From positions 1 through 17,941 of the forward strand of contig JARFQK010000168.1 in the NCBI GenBank assembly GCA_029287815.1: DNA of 17,941 nt, in the 5' to 3' direction. Below, one piece after another: positions 6,982 through 14,182 of the stretch. The position numbers and the translations under genes were made by a program. This DNA comes from Gammaproteobacteria bacterium. Its GTDB lineage: Bacteria > Pseudomonadota > Gammaproteobacteria > SZUA-229. A model generated the notes under the pieces. It worked only from the letters and a program-made list of their open reading frames with translations, ran no database searches and was not told the origin of the DNA. Positions within the stretch are counted from its first letter, which is position 1; each line of letters starts with the position of its first letter.

Positions 6982-7515
6982 TTATTTGATAACTCGCAAG
7001 TTTGGCCGAGGCTTGTCGGGGTCGGGATCAGACCCGTCATCCACGGTCGCACTCGAACGGTGCAGTCTTGGCCCGGATTTATCGCCATGCAACTCCGCGT
7101 CTTGATCGGCTGAGCTGCGGGGTGAACGTTTCAGCAAAGCACGCGACTTATCTGCATCCTTCTCGCCACGATCATCCGCACGCTTACCGTCAGCGTGCCC
7201 ACTTTGGTCATCATCAGAGAACATCATGCCCTGGCCGTTTTCGCGCGCATAGACGGCGAGGATCGCAGTCACCGGGACCAAGATGGATTCCGCCTTGCCA
7301 TTGAACCGCGCATTGAAAGTAACCTCCTCGTCACCCAGAGTCAGTCCCTGTACCGCCATCGGAGCTATATTAAGGATTATCTTGCCCTCACTGATATGGG
7401 CGACAGGAACGATGCACTCATCCAATTCAGCGTTGACGAGCAAGTGCGGCGTCATGCCGTTGTCAACAATCCATTGATACATTGCTCTGACCAGGTAGGG
7501 GCGACTGGAAGTCAT
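6982..7515 (-). CDS. sspB: ClpXP adaptor SspB
   Basis: SspB binds ssrA-tagged proteins from stalled ribosomes and hands them to ClpXP. The N-terminal substrate-binding domain (about 1-105) opens with SSRPYLVRAMYQWIVDN and continues with HLLVNAEL, the ILNIAP strand and FNARFNGK, all family-typical. A long charged linker (about 106-168, rich in Asp, Lys, Arg, Ser and Gly) leads to the C-terminal ClpX-binding peptide RPNLRVIK (170-177), matching the LRVxK pattern. At 177 residues it is somewhat longer than E. coli SspB because of the linker. The start at 7515 matches the conserved N-terminus, although no obvious Shine-Dalgarno precedes it. It lies 116 bases after sspA on the same strand, the usual sspA-sspB order. 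Confidence 0.95.
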   Translation of the reverse strand: MTSSRPYLVRAMYQWIVDNGMTPHLLVNAELDECIVPVAHISEGKIILNIAPMAVQGLTLGDEEVTFNARFNGKAESILVPVTAILAVYARENGQGMMFSDDDQSGHADGKRADDRGEKDADKSRALLKRSPRSSADQDAELHGDKSGPRLHRSSATVDDGSDPDPDKPRPNLRVIK

Positions 7516-7530
7516 GGGAATATTCTAGCT

Positions 7531-7558
7531 CATTGCGACAGATCTCGCAGCCGCAATG
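7531..7558 (-). repeat. Short inverted repeat in the sspA-sspB gap
   Basis: CATTGCG (7531-7537) and CGCAATG (7552-7558) are exact reverse complements around a 14-base loop, 16 bases before the sspB start codon. It could be a leader hairpin affecting sspB translation or a weak attenuator between sspA and sspB. No T-run follows. Confidence 0.35.
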
Positions 7559-7631
7559 CGACCTTAGACATAAGCCATTGTATGTTAAAGAAGGTCTGAA
7601 AGCACACGTGCAGTGCATACCAGCAGTATGT

Positions 7632-8228
7632 CTAGAGTCTGAGCTCGCGCTCGCCTTCGGTCAAGCTCAGCTGAAATCCCTCTCGATCGAAAATACGCTC
7701 AGCGTAGGCCTGGACTGCTTTCGCCGCACGTGGTAATTCGACACCATAGCGCGGCAATCGCCACAGCAGAGGTCCAATACTGGCATCCACCAGCGAGAAT
7801 TCCTCGCTCAGAAAAAAAGGCATTGCGGCAAACACATCCGCGGAAGCCGAAATACTCTCCGTCAGCTCCTTACGCGCCTTGACCACAGCCTTCTCCGATT
7901 TTGTCTCGATGATCTCCGCCAGAGGGTACCAGTCGTTTTCGACACGAAACAGCGCCAGACGTGTCTGTGCTCGCGCGACCGGGCCCACCGGCATCAACGG
8001 CGGATGAGGAAACCGCTCCTCCAGGTATTCCATGATCACGCGCGAGTTATACAGGACCAAGTCACGATCAACCAGCGTAGGCAGACTGCTATATGGATTC
8101 AAGTCTATCAAGTCTTCAGGCAAATCATTCGTGTCAACGATAATGCATTCGTGTGCGATATCTTTCTCAGCCAGAACGATTCGGGTTCTGTGACAATAGA
8201 TTGATGTCGCGGTGGAATAGAGATTCAT
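7632..8228 (-). CDS. sspA: Stringent starvation protein A SspA
   Basis: SspA is a glutathione-S-transferase-fold protein that binds RNA polymerase with sigma-70 and alters transcription in stress and stationary phase. The 198-residue sequence shows the thioredoxin-like N-domain with CHRTRIVLAEKDI and NPYSSLPTLVDRDL. The RNA-polymerase-contacting loop PHPP lies at 74-77, directly after EYLEERF. The helical C-domain has PFFLSEEFSLVDASIGPLLWRLP, a near-signature sequence for SspA. It precedes sspB and follows petC by 53 bases on the same strand, so read-through from the bc1 operon is possible. The placement beside petABC is familiar from other gammaproteobacteria. The start ATG has only a weak upstream GAG as a ribosome binding site. 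Confidence 0.95.
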   Translation of the reverse strand: MNLYSTATSIYCHRTRIVLAEKDIAHECIIVDTNDLPEDLIDLNPYSSLPTLVDRDLVLYNSRVIMEYLEERFPHPPLMPVGPVARAQTRLALFRVENDWYPLAEIIETKSEKAVVKARKELTESISASADVFAAMPFFLSEEFSLVDASIGPLLWRLPRYGVELPRAAKAVQAYAERIFDREGFQLSLTEGERELRL

Positions 8229-8281
8229 AGACTCATTCGCTCACTGTGGCTTGTTTGTTCGTTGTTATTGCGCGACAGTGT

Positions 8282-9037
8282 TCAATGCACGTCTTTCCAG
8301 TACTCTTTCTTCAGCAGGTAAGCCAGCACTCCGAAAATAGCAAGGAAAATCAATACCTTGACGCCAAGGCTTCGGCGTTCATTCTGCACCGGCTCACCCA
8401 GATAAACCATGAAGTTGACCAGATCGGCGACGAACGCATCGAATTCCTCCGCTGTCATCGTGCCTGGCTGGGCCAGCTCGAGCTTATCAACGGTTTCCAC
8501 TTCAACGCCCTGACGTGTCTGAGTTTTATACACGGCCTTCTGTATGCCCTGCAACGAGCCCAGCACATTCGGCATGCTCACATCTGGAAAGACCAGGTTG
8601 TTCATTCCGGTAGGGCGATTAGGATCAACGTAGAAAGTACGCAGGTAGGTATACAACCAGTCAGCACCCCGGGCGCGAGCTGACAGGGTCAGATCCGGGA
8701 CCTCGGTTCCAAACGCTTTCTTGGCATATTCATCGGTCATCGCAACCTTCATCAATGAGCCTACTTTGGTCGGCTCACCTTTTTCGTTGGTGGTAAAGAT
8801 CAGGTTCTCACGCAGCTCTCCATCACTCATACCGGTATCCATTGCGATGCGGTTGTAGCGCATATAGCTCGCTTCGTGGCAGCTAAGACAATAATCAACA
8901 AAATGTTTTGCCCCCCGCTTGACCGACTCCATATCCGCGATGTCGATCGGGGCATCGTCGAGGTGCACGCCACCACCCGCGGCCAACGTTACTGTTGGCA
9001 CAACGCTCATTAAAATTGTCAGCAACTGTTTTTTCAT
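8282..9037 (-). CDS. petC: Cytochrome c1 of the ubiquinol-cytochrome c reductase
   Basis: Cytochrome c1 carries electrons from the Rieske centre to soluble cytochrome c in the periplasm. The 251-residue precursor has an N-terminal signal (about 1-20, ending TLAAG). The haem-attachment motif CLSCH is at 50-54, and a likely axial Met is at 155 in DVSMPNVLG. A C-terminal membrane anchor (about 225-242) is followed by a Lys-rich cytoplasmic tail. RARGADWLYTYLRTFYVDP is a strong c1 signature. The ATG shares one base with the petB stop (TAATG), indicating translational coupling. It is the last gene of petABC. Length is normal for gammaproteobacterial c1. Confidence 0.97.
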   Translation of the reverse strand: MKKQLLTILMSVVPTVTLAAGGGVHLDDAPIDIADMESVKRGAKHFVDYCLSCHEASYMRYNRIAMDTGMSDGELRENLIFTTNEKGEPTKVGSLMKVAMTDEYAKKAFGTEVPDLTLSARARGADWLYTYLRTFYVDPNRPTGMNNLVFPDVSMPNVLGSLQGIQKAVYKTQTRQGVEVETVDKLELAQPGTMTAEEFDAFVADLVNFMVYLGEPVQNERRSLGVKVLIFLAIFGVLAYLLKKEYWKDVH

Positions 9038-10245
9038 TATGTAACCCTGTCCGGAACCGGTTTGGTCTTTTCATTCTTCGAAGTGATAAACAAGATGACG
9101 AAGAACGCGAAATAGAGCAGCGAGAAAACCTGTGACAGCAGTGTTATCGTCGCTGTCACGTGTTGCATCGCCAGCCAGCCCAGCACGACGAAGCTGACAA
9201 CAAACATGGCAAGGTTTATCTTGTAGATGTTCGAGCGATAGCGTATCGACCTGACCTTGCAGCGATCGATCCACGGCATGAAGAACAACAACACAATAGC
9301 CGCACCCATCGCGCCAACACCGAGCAGCTTGTCAGGCACCGCGCGCAAGATCGCATAGAACGGCGTGAAATACCAGACTGGCGCAATATGCTCGGGCGTC
9401 TTCAGTGGGTCGGAGGCAACGAAATTCGCGTGCTCCAGCAAGTAGCCGCCGCCGTCTGGGAAGAAGAACAGAACCGTCGCAAAGAAGAACAGGAACACGA
9501 CCACACCCACGATATCCTTGACGGTGTAGTACGGATGGAACGGTATCCCGTCCAGCGGAATACCGTTCTCGTCTTTATTCTTCTTGATCTCAACGCCATC
9601 CGGATTGTTGGAACCCACTTCATGAAGCGCGAGGATGTGTGCCACCACCAGGAAGAGCAACACCAGGGGCAATGCGATCACATGCAACGAGAAGAACCGG
9701 TTCAAAGTTGCATCTGAGATCACGTAATCGCCACGAATCCACAACGTCAAGTCGTCGCCGATCACCGGGATCGCGCCGAACAGCGAGATGATCACCTGCG
9801 CACCCCAGTAGGACATCTGGCCCCATGGCAGCAGGTAACCCATGAAGGCTTCTGCCATCAATACCAGATAGATGAACATACCGAACAGCCAGATGAGCTC
9901 GCGCGGCTTCTTGTAGGAGCCATACATCAACGCACGCAGCATGTGTAAATAAACCACAACGAAAAATGCGGTCGCGCCAGTTGAATGCATGTACCGGATC
10001 AACCAGCCGTAAGGCACATCACGCATGATGTACTCGACCGATGCGAAAGCCAATTCACCATCGGGTTTGTAGTGCATCACCAGGAAGATGCCCGAAACGA
10101 TCTGGATCACCAACACCAGCAGTGCCAGCGACCCGAAGAAATACCAGAAGTTGAAATTTTTTGGCGCGTAATATTCTGCCAGATGCTCGTTCCACATCTT
10201 CATCAGCGGAAAACGGTCATCAATCCAGCCGATTACCTTACTCAT
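9037..10245 (-). CDS. petB: Cytochrome b of the bc1 complex
   Basis: This 402-residue integral membrane protein holds two b haems and both quinone sites of complex III. The haem ligands are His87 and His101 (second helix) and His188 and His203 (fourth helix). LALHEVGSNNPDG follows the last ligand. The quinol-oxidation loop reads PVWYFTPFYAILR, with PVWY rather than the PEWY of mitochondria and alphaproteobacteria, as I recall for other gammaproteobacteria. Full-length, with about eight hydrophobic helices and a basic/acidic tail. It overlaps the petA stop and the petC start by one base each (TAATG at both ends), so the three subunits are probably made in equal amounts from one transcript. Confidence 0.97.
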   Translation of the reverse strand: MSKVIGWIDDRFPLMKMWNEHLAEYYAPKNFNFWYFFGSLALLVLVIQIVSGIFLVMHYKPDGELAFASVEYIMRDVPYGWLIRYMHSTGATAFFVVVYLHMLRALMYGSYKKPRELIWLFGMFIYLVLMAEAFMGYLLPWGQMSYWGAQVIISLFGAIPVIGDDLTLWIRGDYVISDATLNRFFSLHVIALPLVLLFLVVAHILALHEVGSNNPDGVEIKKNKDENGIPLDGIPFHPYYTVKDIVGVVVFLFFFATVLFFFPDGGGYLLEHANFVASDPLKTPEHIAPVWYFTPFYAILRAVPDKLLGVGAMGAAIVLLFFMPWIDRCKVRSIRYRSNIYKINLAMFVVSFVVLGWLAMQHVTATITLLSQVFSLLYFAFFVILFITSKNEKTKPVPDRVT

Positions 10246-10841
10246 TAGGCAGCCCTCCCATCTTCACCCACCAGGATGGTGTTTTCAGTCAAATAGAAAT
10301 GCGGCGGCACAACCAAATTCGTCGGCGCAGGCACGCCCTGATAAACCCGACCCGCCATATCGAAGCGCGAACTGTGACACGGGCAGAAGAAACCGCCGAG
10401 CCAGTCATCGCCGAGATCCTCCGGCGCAATGTCGGGGCGATAGGTTGGCGAACATCCCAGATGCGTGCAGATCCCAATCAAGACCAAGATCTCCGGCTTG
10501 CGCGAGCGAAATTCGTTTTGCGCATACTCCGGCTGCTGGTCCACGTTTTCTGACGCTGGATCACGCAAGTTGCCTTCCAGCTTTGGCAGACTGTCCAGCA
10601 TCTGTTGCGAGCGGCGAACAATCCAGACCGGCTTGCTCTGCCACTCGACAATCATCATACGGCCTTCCTCAAGTTTGCTGATATCAGCCTCGACAGGCGC
10701 ACCGGCGTTTTTGGCGCGCTCGCTGGGCATCCATGACGCAAGGAAGGGTACGGCAACAAACCCGGCGCCGACAGCTCCGACCACACCAGTCGCGGCTGCC
10801 AGAAAGCGGCGTCGGCCCTTATCTACAACATCAGTAGACAT
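10245..10841 (-). CDS. petA: Rieske iron-sulfur subunit of the bc1 complex
   Basis: The 198-residue Rieske protein takes the first electron from ubiquinol. It begins with a twin-arginine signal-anchor (GRRRFLAAATG at 9-19, then a hydrophobic helix), as expected for folded [2Fe-2S] export. The cluster-binding boxes are CTHLGC (125-130) and CPCHSS (153-158). Cys125, His127, Cys153 and His156 are the ligands, and Cys130 and Cys155 form the stabilising disulfide. The start ATG at 10841 has a good GGAGAA eight bases upstream. It is the first gene of petABC and diverges from the degS-like gene across about 200 bases. A candidate promoter and a leader hairpin lie in that gap. Confidence 0.97.
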   Translation of the reverse strand: MSTDVVDKGRRRFLAAATGVVGAVGAGFVAVPFLASWMPSERAKNAGAPVEADISKLEEGRMMIVEWQSKPVWIVRRSQQMLDSLPKLEGNLRDPASENVDQQPEYAQNEFRSRKPEILVLIGICTHLGCSPTYRPDIAPEDLGDDWLGGFFCPCHSSRFDMAGRVYQGVPAPTNLVVPPHFYLTENTILVGEDGRAA

Positions 10842-10874
10842 CTAATATTCTCCGCGTAATAAAATTCGGGACGC

Positions 10875-10912
10875 GTAAGCACGAAACTGATTTGGAGCCC
10901 TTTTGTGCTTAC
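10875..10912 (-). repeat. Inverted repeat in the petA leader
   Basis: GTAAGCAC (10875-10882) and GTGCTTAC (10905-10912) are perfect reverse complements around 22 bases, about 35 bases before the petA start. If the promoter proposed at 10966-10994 is right, this lies in the transcribed leader. It could be an operator for a dimeric regulator or a leader hairpin. A second, shorter pair, GCGCAT (10939-10944) and ATGCGC (10956-10961), lies just upstream. Confidence 0.4.
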
Positions 10913-10965
10913 CATCTGTGCATTCGGCAGTAGATCATGCGCATCGGCGTGCAAAATGCGCCAAT

Positions 10966-10994
10966 ATTTTATATCATCAAACTCTAATATCCAA
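10966..10994 (-). promoter_or_regulatory. petA: Candidate sigma-70 promoter for petABC
   Basis: On the minus strand TTGGAT (10994-10989) and TAAAAT (10971-10966) are separated by 17 bases in an AT-rich stretch, matching the -35 and -10 consensus at 4/6 and 5/6. Transcription would begin near 10959, giving a leader of about 118 bases containing the 10875-10912 inverted repeat. The assignment rests on consensus matching only. Confidence 0.4.
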
Positions 10995-11044
10995 ATCTTT
11001 TGTCATAAAACAAAGAAGATCATGAGCTTAAGTAATTTCACTGA

Positions 11045-12178
11045 ATGAAAAGAAACGGAACGATCCAATATCTTCTGCTCTGGACACTGATTGGCATCGT
11101 GGCCGGTCTCGCCGTGCTATTGCTTCAGGGCAAGCTCGTTTTTACCAGCCTGGACGCGGATCGCACTGGAACGGACAGCGATTTACAGCAGCCAAAGAGT
11201 TTTTCCAACGCCGTCCGCAGGGCGGCTCCCGCCGTTGTCACACTGAACGTACAAAGCCTCGTCGAGGTCCCGATCGAGAAAGACGCGCGTCACCAGCTGG
11301 AACAGCTGTTCGGCGAGCAGCTGCCGAACCTGACAGAGACAAAAATGCACCGCAGTTCAGGTTCGGGCGTGATTCTCGACACGCGCGGCTACATCGTCAC
11401 CAACCATCATGTGATCGCCAAAGCGAAGAAGATTGGCGTGAACCTCAATGATGGCCGTTCGGCAGAGGCTCGACTGGTAGGGACCGACCCAGACACGGAC
11501 TTGGCGGTCTTGAAGATCGAACTCGACAATCTGCCTGAAATCACGATGGCCAGCATGAAGAAGCTCAACATCGGAGATGTCGTACTCGCCATCGGCTACC
11601 CATTCAGGATAGGTCAGACGGTCACTCAGGGAATCATTAGTGCCACTGGGCGTAATCAGGTGAGCCAGAACACCTACGAGAATTTTATTCAGACGGATGC
11701 AGCGATCAATCCGGGCAATTCAGGCGGCGCGCTGGTCAATGCAGCTGGCGAGATCGTAGGGATCAATTCCCTGATCTACACGGAAACCGGGAATTTTGCT
11801 GGCATCGGCTTTGCGATACCGATTGATCTGGTCCACGACGTGATGACTCAGATAACCGAAAATGGCTACGTGATCCGCGGATGGCTGGGCGTCGAAGGCC
11901 AGAACGTACCGTTTCAAATACTCGAGAGCATCAACCTGCCCATCCAGGGCGTCTTGATCACCGGTATCGATAAAGACGGCCCGGGTGACAGAGCAGGATT
12001 AAAAGTGGGCGATATCATCACCCACATCAACCGCAGGGAGATCAAGGACACGGCCGACGTGCTTGAACTGATCGCTGCCGGAAGACCCGGCGATATCTTC
12101 CGTGTCGAAGGTTTACGCGAACGCCAGAGCTTCAGCGTCGATGCAGTACTGGGACAGCGACCGATGCGAAGTCAGTAG
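11045..12178 (+). CDS. DegS/AlgW-like periplasmic serine protease (single PDZ)
   Basis: A 377-residue HtrA-family protease anchored to the inner membrane by one N-terminal helix (about 9-29) with the protease facing the periplasm. The catalytic triad is visible: His122 in TNHHVI, Asp152 in DTDLAVLK, and Ser226 in PGNSGGAL. A single PDZ domain (about 275-370, with GLKVGDIITHINR) follows. One PDZ plus a membrane anchor points to DegS/AlgW, which cuts the anti-sigma factor RseA/MucA when misfolded outer-membrane proteins appear, rather than two-PDZ DegP. A place near hisC matches algW in Pseudomonas, from memory. No strong ribosome binding site precedes the ATG. It converges on hisC with about 60 bases between. 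Confidence 0.92.
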   Translation: MKRNGTIQYLLLWTLIGIVAGLAVLLLQGKLVFTSLDADRTGTDSDLQQPKSFSNAVRRAAPAVVTLNVQSLVEVPIEKDARHQLEQLFGEQLPNLTETKMHRSSGSGVILDTRGYIVTNHHVIAKAKKIGVNLNDGRSAEARLVGTDPDTDLAVLKIELDNLPEITMASMKKLNIGDVVLAIGYPFRIGQTVTQGIISATGRNQVSQNTYENFIQTDAAINPGNSGGALVNAAGEIVGINSLIYTETGNFAGIGFAIPIDLVHDVMTQITENGYVIRGWLGVEGQNVPFQILESINLPIQGVLITGIDKDGPGDRAGLKVGDIITHINRREIKDTADVLELIAAGRPGDIFRVEGLRERQSFSVDAVLGQRPMRSQ

Positions 12179-12200
12179 CCAGACCGGTTGACTGATGCTG

Positions 12201-12239
12201 GCCCGTATTTCTCTACGCCGCCTGGTCAGAAATGCGGGC
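12201..12239. terminator. Candidate bidirectional terminator hairpin between degS-like gene and hisC
   Basis: GCCCGTATTTC (12201-12211) pairs with GAAATGCGGGC (12229-12239) over 11 positions with one non-Watson-Crick pair, around a 17-base loop. It sits between two convergent genes and overlaps the last base of the hisC stop codon. The stem itself supplies a short T- or A-rich end in either direction, but no long T-run follows. Confidence 0.45.
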
Positions 12240-13330
12240 TAAAGAGCGGAGCGCTGTGGACTTAGCGCGTTCTCCAGAGCGCGAATGAACAACCGGTTTT
12301 CCTCGGGCCTGCCGACCGTGACCCGAAGGCAGCTCGCCAGTGGTCCGGGCCTGTCCATATTCTTGATCAGTATGCCATCGGCACGCAGTTTGTCGAAAAC
12401 CGCCGTCGCATCGGCATGCTTGAGGCGGAACAGTATGAAATTGGCCTGACTCGGAAACACCTCGACCTGCGACATCGAAGCCATTTGCTGCAACAGCGCA
12501 TCCCGATCAGCGCGTATCATTTCGGCCTGGCCAACGAGAAAGTCAGCATGAGCGAGCACGAACTCGGCTGTATACTGCGTCAACACATTGATATTGTAGG
12601 GCAGACGAACCTTATCGACTTCATTGATCAGCGCAGGAGCGCCACAGAGCACACCCAGTCGCAACCCTGCCAAGCCCATCTTGGAGACGGTCCGCATCAC
12701 CAGCAGTTGCTCATAATCCTTCAGCCTGGGCATGAAACTGGTCTGCGCAAACGGATGATAGGCTTCGTCGACCACGGCCAGGCCCGGAGCCATGCGAATG
12801 ATCTCCTCAATCGCTGCTGCATCAAAAAGATTGCCCGTCGGATTGTTTGGGTAGGCGACGAAGATCAGCGCTGGTTGATGCCGCTCGATCGCAGCGCGGA
12901 CCAGGTCAAGATCGAGGGAAAAATCGGCCGCCAACGGCACGCCGACGTAGGTCATACCCGTGTAGCGCGCGATCATGCTGTACATTACAAAACCCGGCTC
13001 GAACGACAGAATGCATCGGTCGCGGGCCGCGACCGACAGCGCGAGCATTTGAATCAATTCATCTGAACCATTACCTAGCAGGATAGATCGGTCTTGAGGC
13101 ACCTGCATGACCTCGGTCAGGCAGTCGTGCAATGCCGACGCGGTCGGATCCGGATATCGGTTGATCGCCACGGAGGAAAGACCGCGCTGCCACTCCCGCT
13201 GAAGCTCGCTGGGCAGGCCGTAAGGATTCTCCATCGCATCCAGCTTGATCAATCCACGGGCATCTGGCACTTGATAGGCCGATAGTTCACGGATTTCCGG
13301 GCGCACCCATTTGAGTAACTGCTCTGACAC
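12239..13330 (-). CDS. hisC: Histidinol-phosphate aminotransferase HisC
   Basis: HisC is a pyridoxal-phosphate enzyme that transaminates imidazole-acetol phosphate to histidinol phosphate. The 363-residue fold-type I aminotransferase has YPNNPTGN at 160-167, VVDEAYHPF with Asp188 and Tyr191, and the cofactor lysine Lys217 in TVSKMGLAGLRLG with Arg224. The N-terminal LDAMENPYGLP is the HisC-type substrate segment. Start is GTG at 13330, supported by AGGAA seven bases upstream. It lies apart from hisD and hisG, with hsp20, a foldback repeat and a hemerythrin gene between. The same strand orientation as murA-hisG-hisD suggests an ancestral contiguous order. The spacer before it is shared with the divergent hsp20 gene. 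Confidence 0.96.
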   Translation of the reverse strand: MSEQLLKWVRPEIRELSAYQVPDARGLIKLDAMENPYGLPSELQREWQRGLSSVAINRYPDPTASALHDCLTEVMQVPQDRSILLGNGSDELIQMLALSVAARDRCILSFEPGFVMYSMIARYTGMTYVGVPLAADFSLDLDLVRAAIERHQPALIFVAYPNNPTGNLFDAAAIEEIIRMAPGLAVVDEAYHPFAQTSFMPRLKDYEQLLVMRTVSKMGLAGLRLGVLCGAPALINEVDKVRLPYNINVLTQYTAEFVLAHADFLVGQAEMIRADRDALLQQMASMSQVEVFPSQANFILFRLKHADATAVFDKLRADGILIKNMDRPGPLASCLRVTVGRPEENRLFIRALENALSPQRSAL

Positions 13331-13399
13331 GGTCTATTCCTGGCAATTTTCGACTACATAGTAACAGACCACTAACCCGCATGCAGGCCGTTGTTCATT

Positions 13400-13427
13400 C
13401 TTGAAATTAGGATTACCGACCGCATAT
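13400..13427 (+). promoter_or_regulatory. Sigma-32 heat-shock promoter of hsp20
   Basis: CTTGAAA (13400-13406) is a perfect match to the RpoH -35 element. After a 13-base spacer comes CCGCATAT (13420-13427), which matches the CCCCATNT -10 consensus at all but one position. Transcription would start near 13434, about 30 bases before the hsp20 ATG. The short leader leaves little room for an RNA thermometer of the ROSE type. Confidence 0.85.
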
Positions 13428-13464
13428 TAATCGCAGGTAAACATAAACTTAGAGGAGAGTGACA

Positions 13465-13902
13465 ATGACCTTGACTCGATACAACCCGTGGAGCCTGTTT
13501 GATCAGCTCCAACGTGATCTCAGCATGCCGCTGAACAAATTTGATTCGGATGACAACGGCAGTATCGCAACAGCCAATTGGGTGCCAGCCGTCGATATCA
13601 AGGAGGACGACAAAGCTTTTACGCTGATGGCCGATATTCCCGGTGTCGACCCGAATGCAATCGAAGTCACGATGGAAAAAGGCGTTCTGACCATAAAGGG
13701 CGAGCGCAGATCGGAGAAAAAATCAGACGAACCCAACTACAAGCGCGTTGAACGCCAGTATGGCGTTTTCTATCGTCGCTTCACGCTGCCGGATTCGGCC
13801 AATGCCGATGCGATCGAAGCACAATCAGAGCACGGTGTGCTACAGATTACGATACCGAAGCAGGAAGTCGCACAATCTCGGCGGATATCCGTCAAGCATT
13901 AG
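13465..13902 (+). CDS. Small heat-shock protein, Hsp20/alpha-crystallin family
   Basis: This 145-residue ATP-independent chaperone would hold unfolding proteins for refolding by DnaK. A short N-terminal arm (RYNPWSLFDQLQRDL) precedes the alpha-crystallin domain (about 40-132), which includes WVPAVDIKED, MADIPGVDPNAIEV, GVLTIKGER and FYRRFTLP. LQITIPK near the end of the domain and an Ile-Ser-Val motif at the extreme C-terminus (RRISVKH) fit the usual inter-dimer contact. I chose ATG 13465 because AGGAG lies seven bases upstream. The in-frame GTG at 13459 falls within that binding site. The gene has its own sigma-32 promoter and a strong hairpin after the stop, so it looks monocistronic. It is divergent from hisC. 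Confidence 0.96.
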   Translation: MTLTRYNPWSLFDQLQRDLSMPLNKFDSDDNGSIATANWVPAVDIKEDDKAFTLMADIPGVDPNAIEVTMEKGVLTIKGERRSEKKSDEPNYKRVERQYGVFYRRFTLPDSANADAIEAQSEHGVLQITIPKQEVAQSRRISVKH

Positions 13903-13909
13903 CCTGTTC

Positions 13910-13945
13910 CGCAGTGCAAGCCCGCAAACGCGAGCTTGCACTGCG
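13910..13945 (+). terminator. Hairpin after hsp20, candidate terminator
   Basis: CGCAGTGCAAGC (13910-13921) and GCTTGCACTGCG (13934-13945) form a perfect 12-base stem with a 12-base loop, beginning eight bases after the hsp20 stop. No T-run follows, so termination may be partial, or the hairpin may instead protect the mRNA end. AGCCCGCAAA occurs in the loop flank (13919-13928) and again at 13948-13957. Confidence 0.6.
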
Positions 13946-13993
13946 CTAGCCCGCAAAATCTAACCGAGACTATCGGAAATTCCCGCCAAAACG

Positions 13994-14147
13994 GGTCCGC
14001 CGATGAACGCAGATAGACACGGATGCCATTTGGTCTCATTGAGAAAGCGTCAACTGGCCAGAGGCTGGGGTGTTTCGCATGCTATGCGTTGTTCGCGAAC
14101 AAACTGCCTATCTACTTTCTGCGTTTATCGGCGTTTATCTGTGGACC
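13994..14147. repeat. Palindrome-rich foldback element with 10-base phased arms
   Basis: The left arm (13994-14023) and the reverse complement of the right arm (14118-14147) match at 23 of 30 positions, including a perfect GGTCC end. Within each arm a unit close to GCNGATAAAC repeats with a 10-base period. On the right arm the complement GCGTTTATC occurs twice, at 14121 and 14131. Between the arms are further palindromes: TCTCA/TGAGA (14034-14044), CTGGCCAG (14054-14061), CGCAT/ATGCG (14078-14088) and the perfect 14-base TTGTTCGCGAACAA (14089-14102). No transposase or clear target duplication is seen. I recall similar phased GATAAACGC repeats dispersed between genes in other bacteria, but this is unverified. 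The 280-base gap 13903-14182 holds only this and the hsp20 hairpin. Confidence 0.6.
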
Positions 14148-14182
14148 TGAGGTGTTTCTATTGTCCACACGGATAACCGCAC

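Noticed and set aside
9160..9717. Open frame of 185 codons on the plus strand inside petB
   Set aside because: Its His/Gln/Arg/Glu-rich product is what antisense of a membrane-protein gene gives; petB itself is certain.
12416..13066. Open frame of 216 codons on the plus strand inside hisC
   Set aside because: It is antisense to HisC motifs including the PLP lysine, with no independent evidence of coding.
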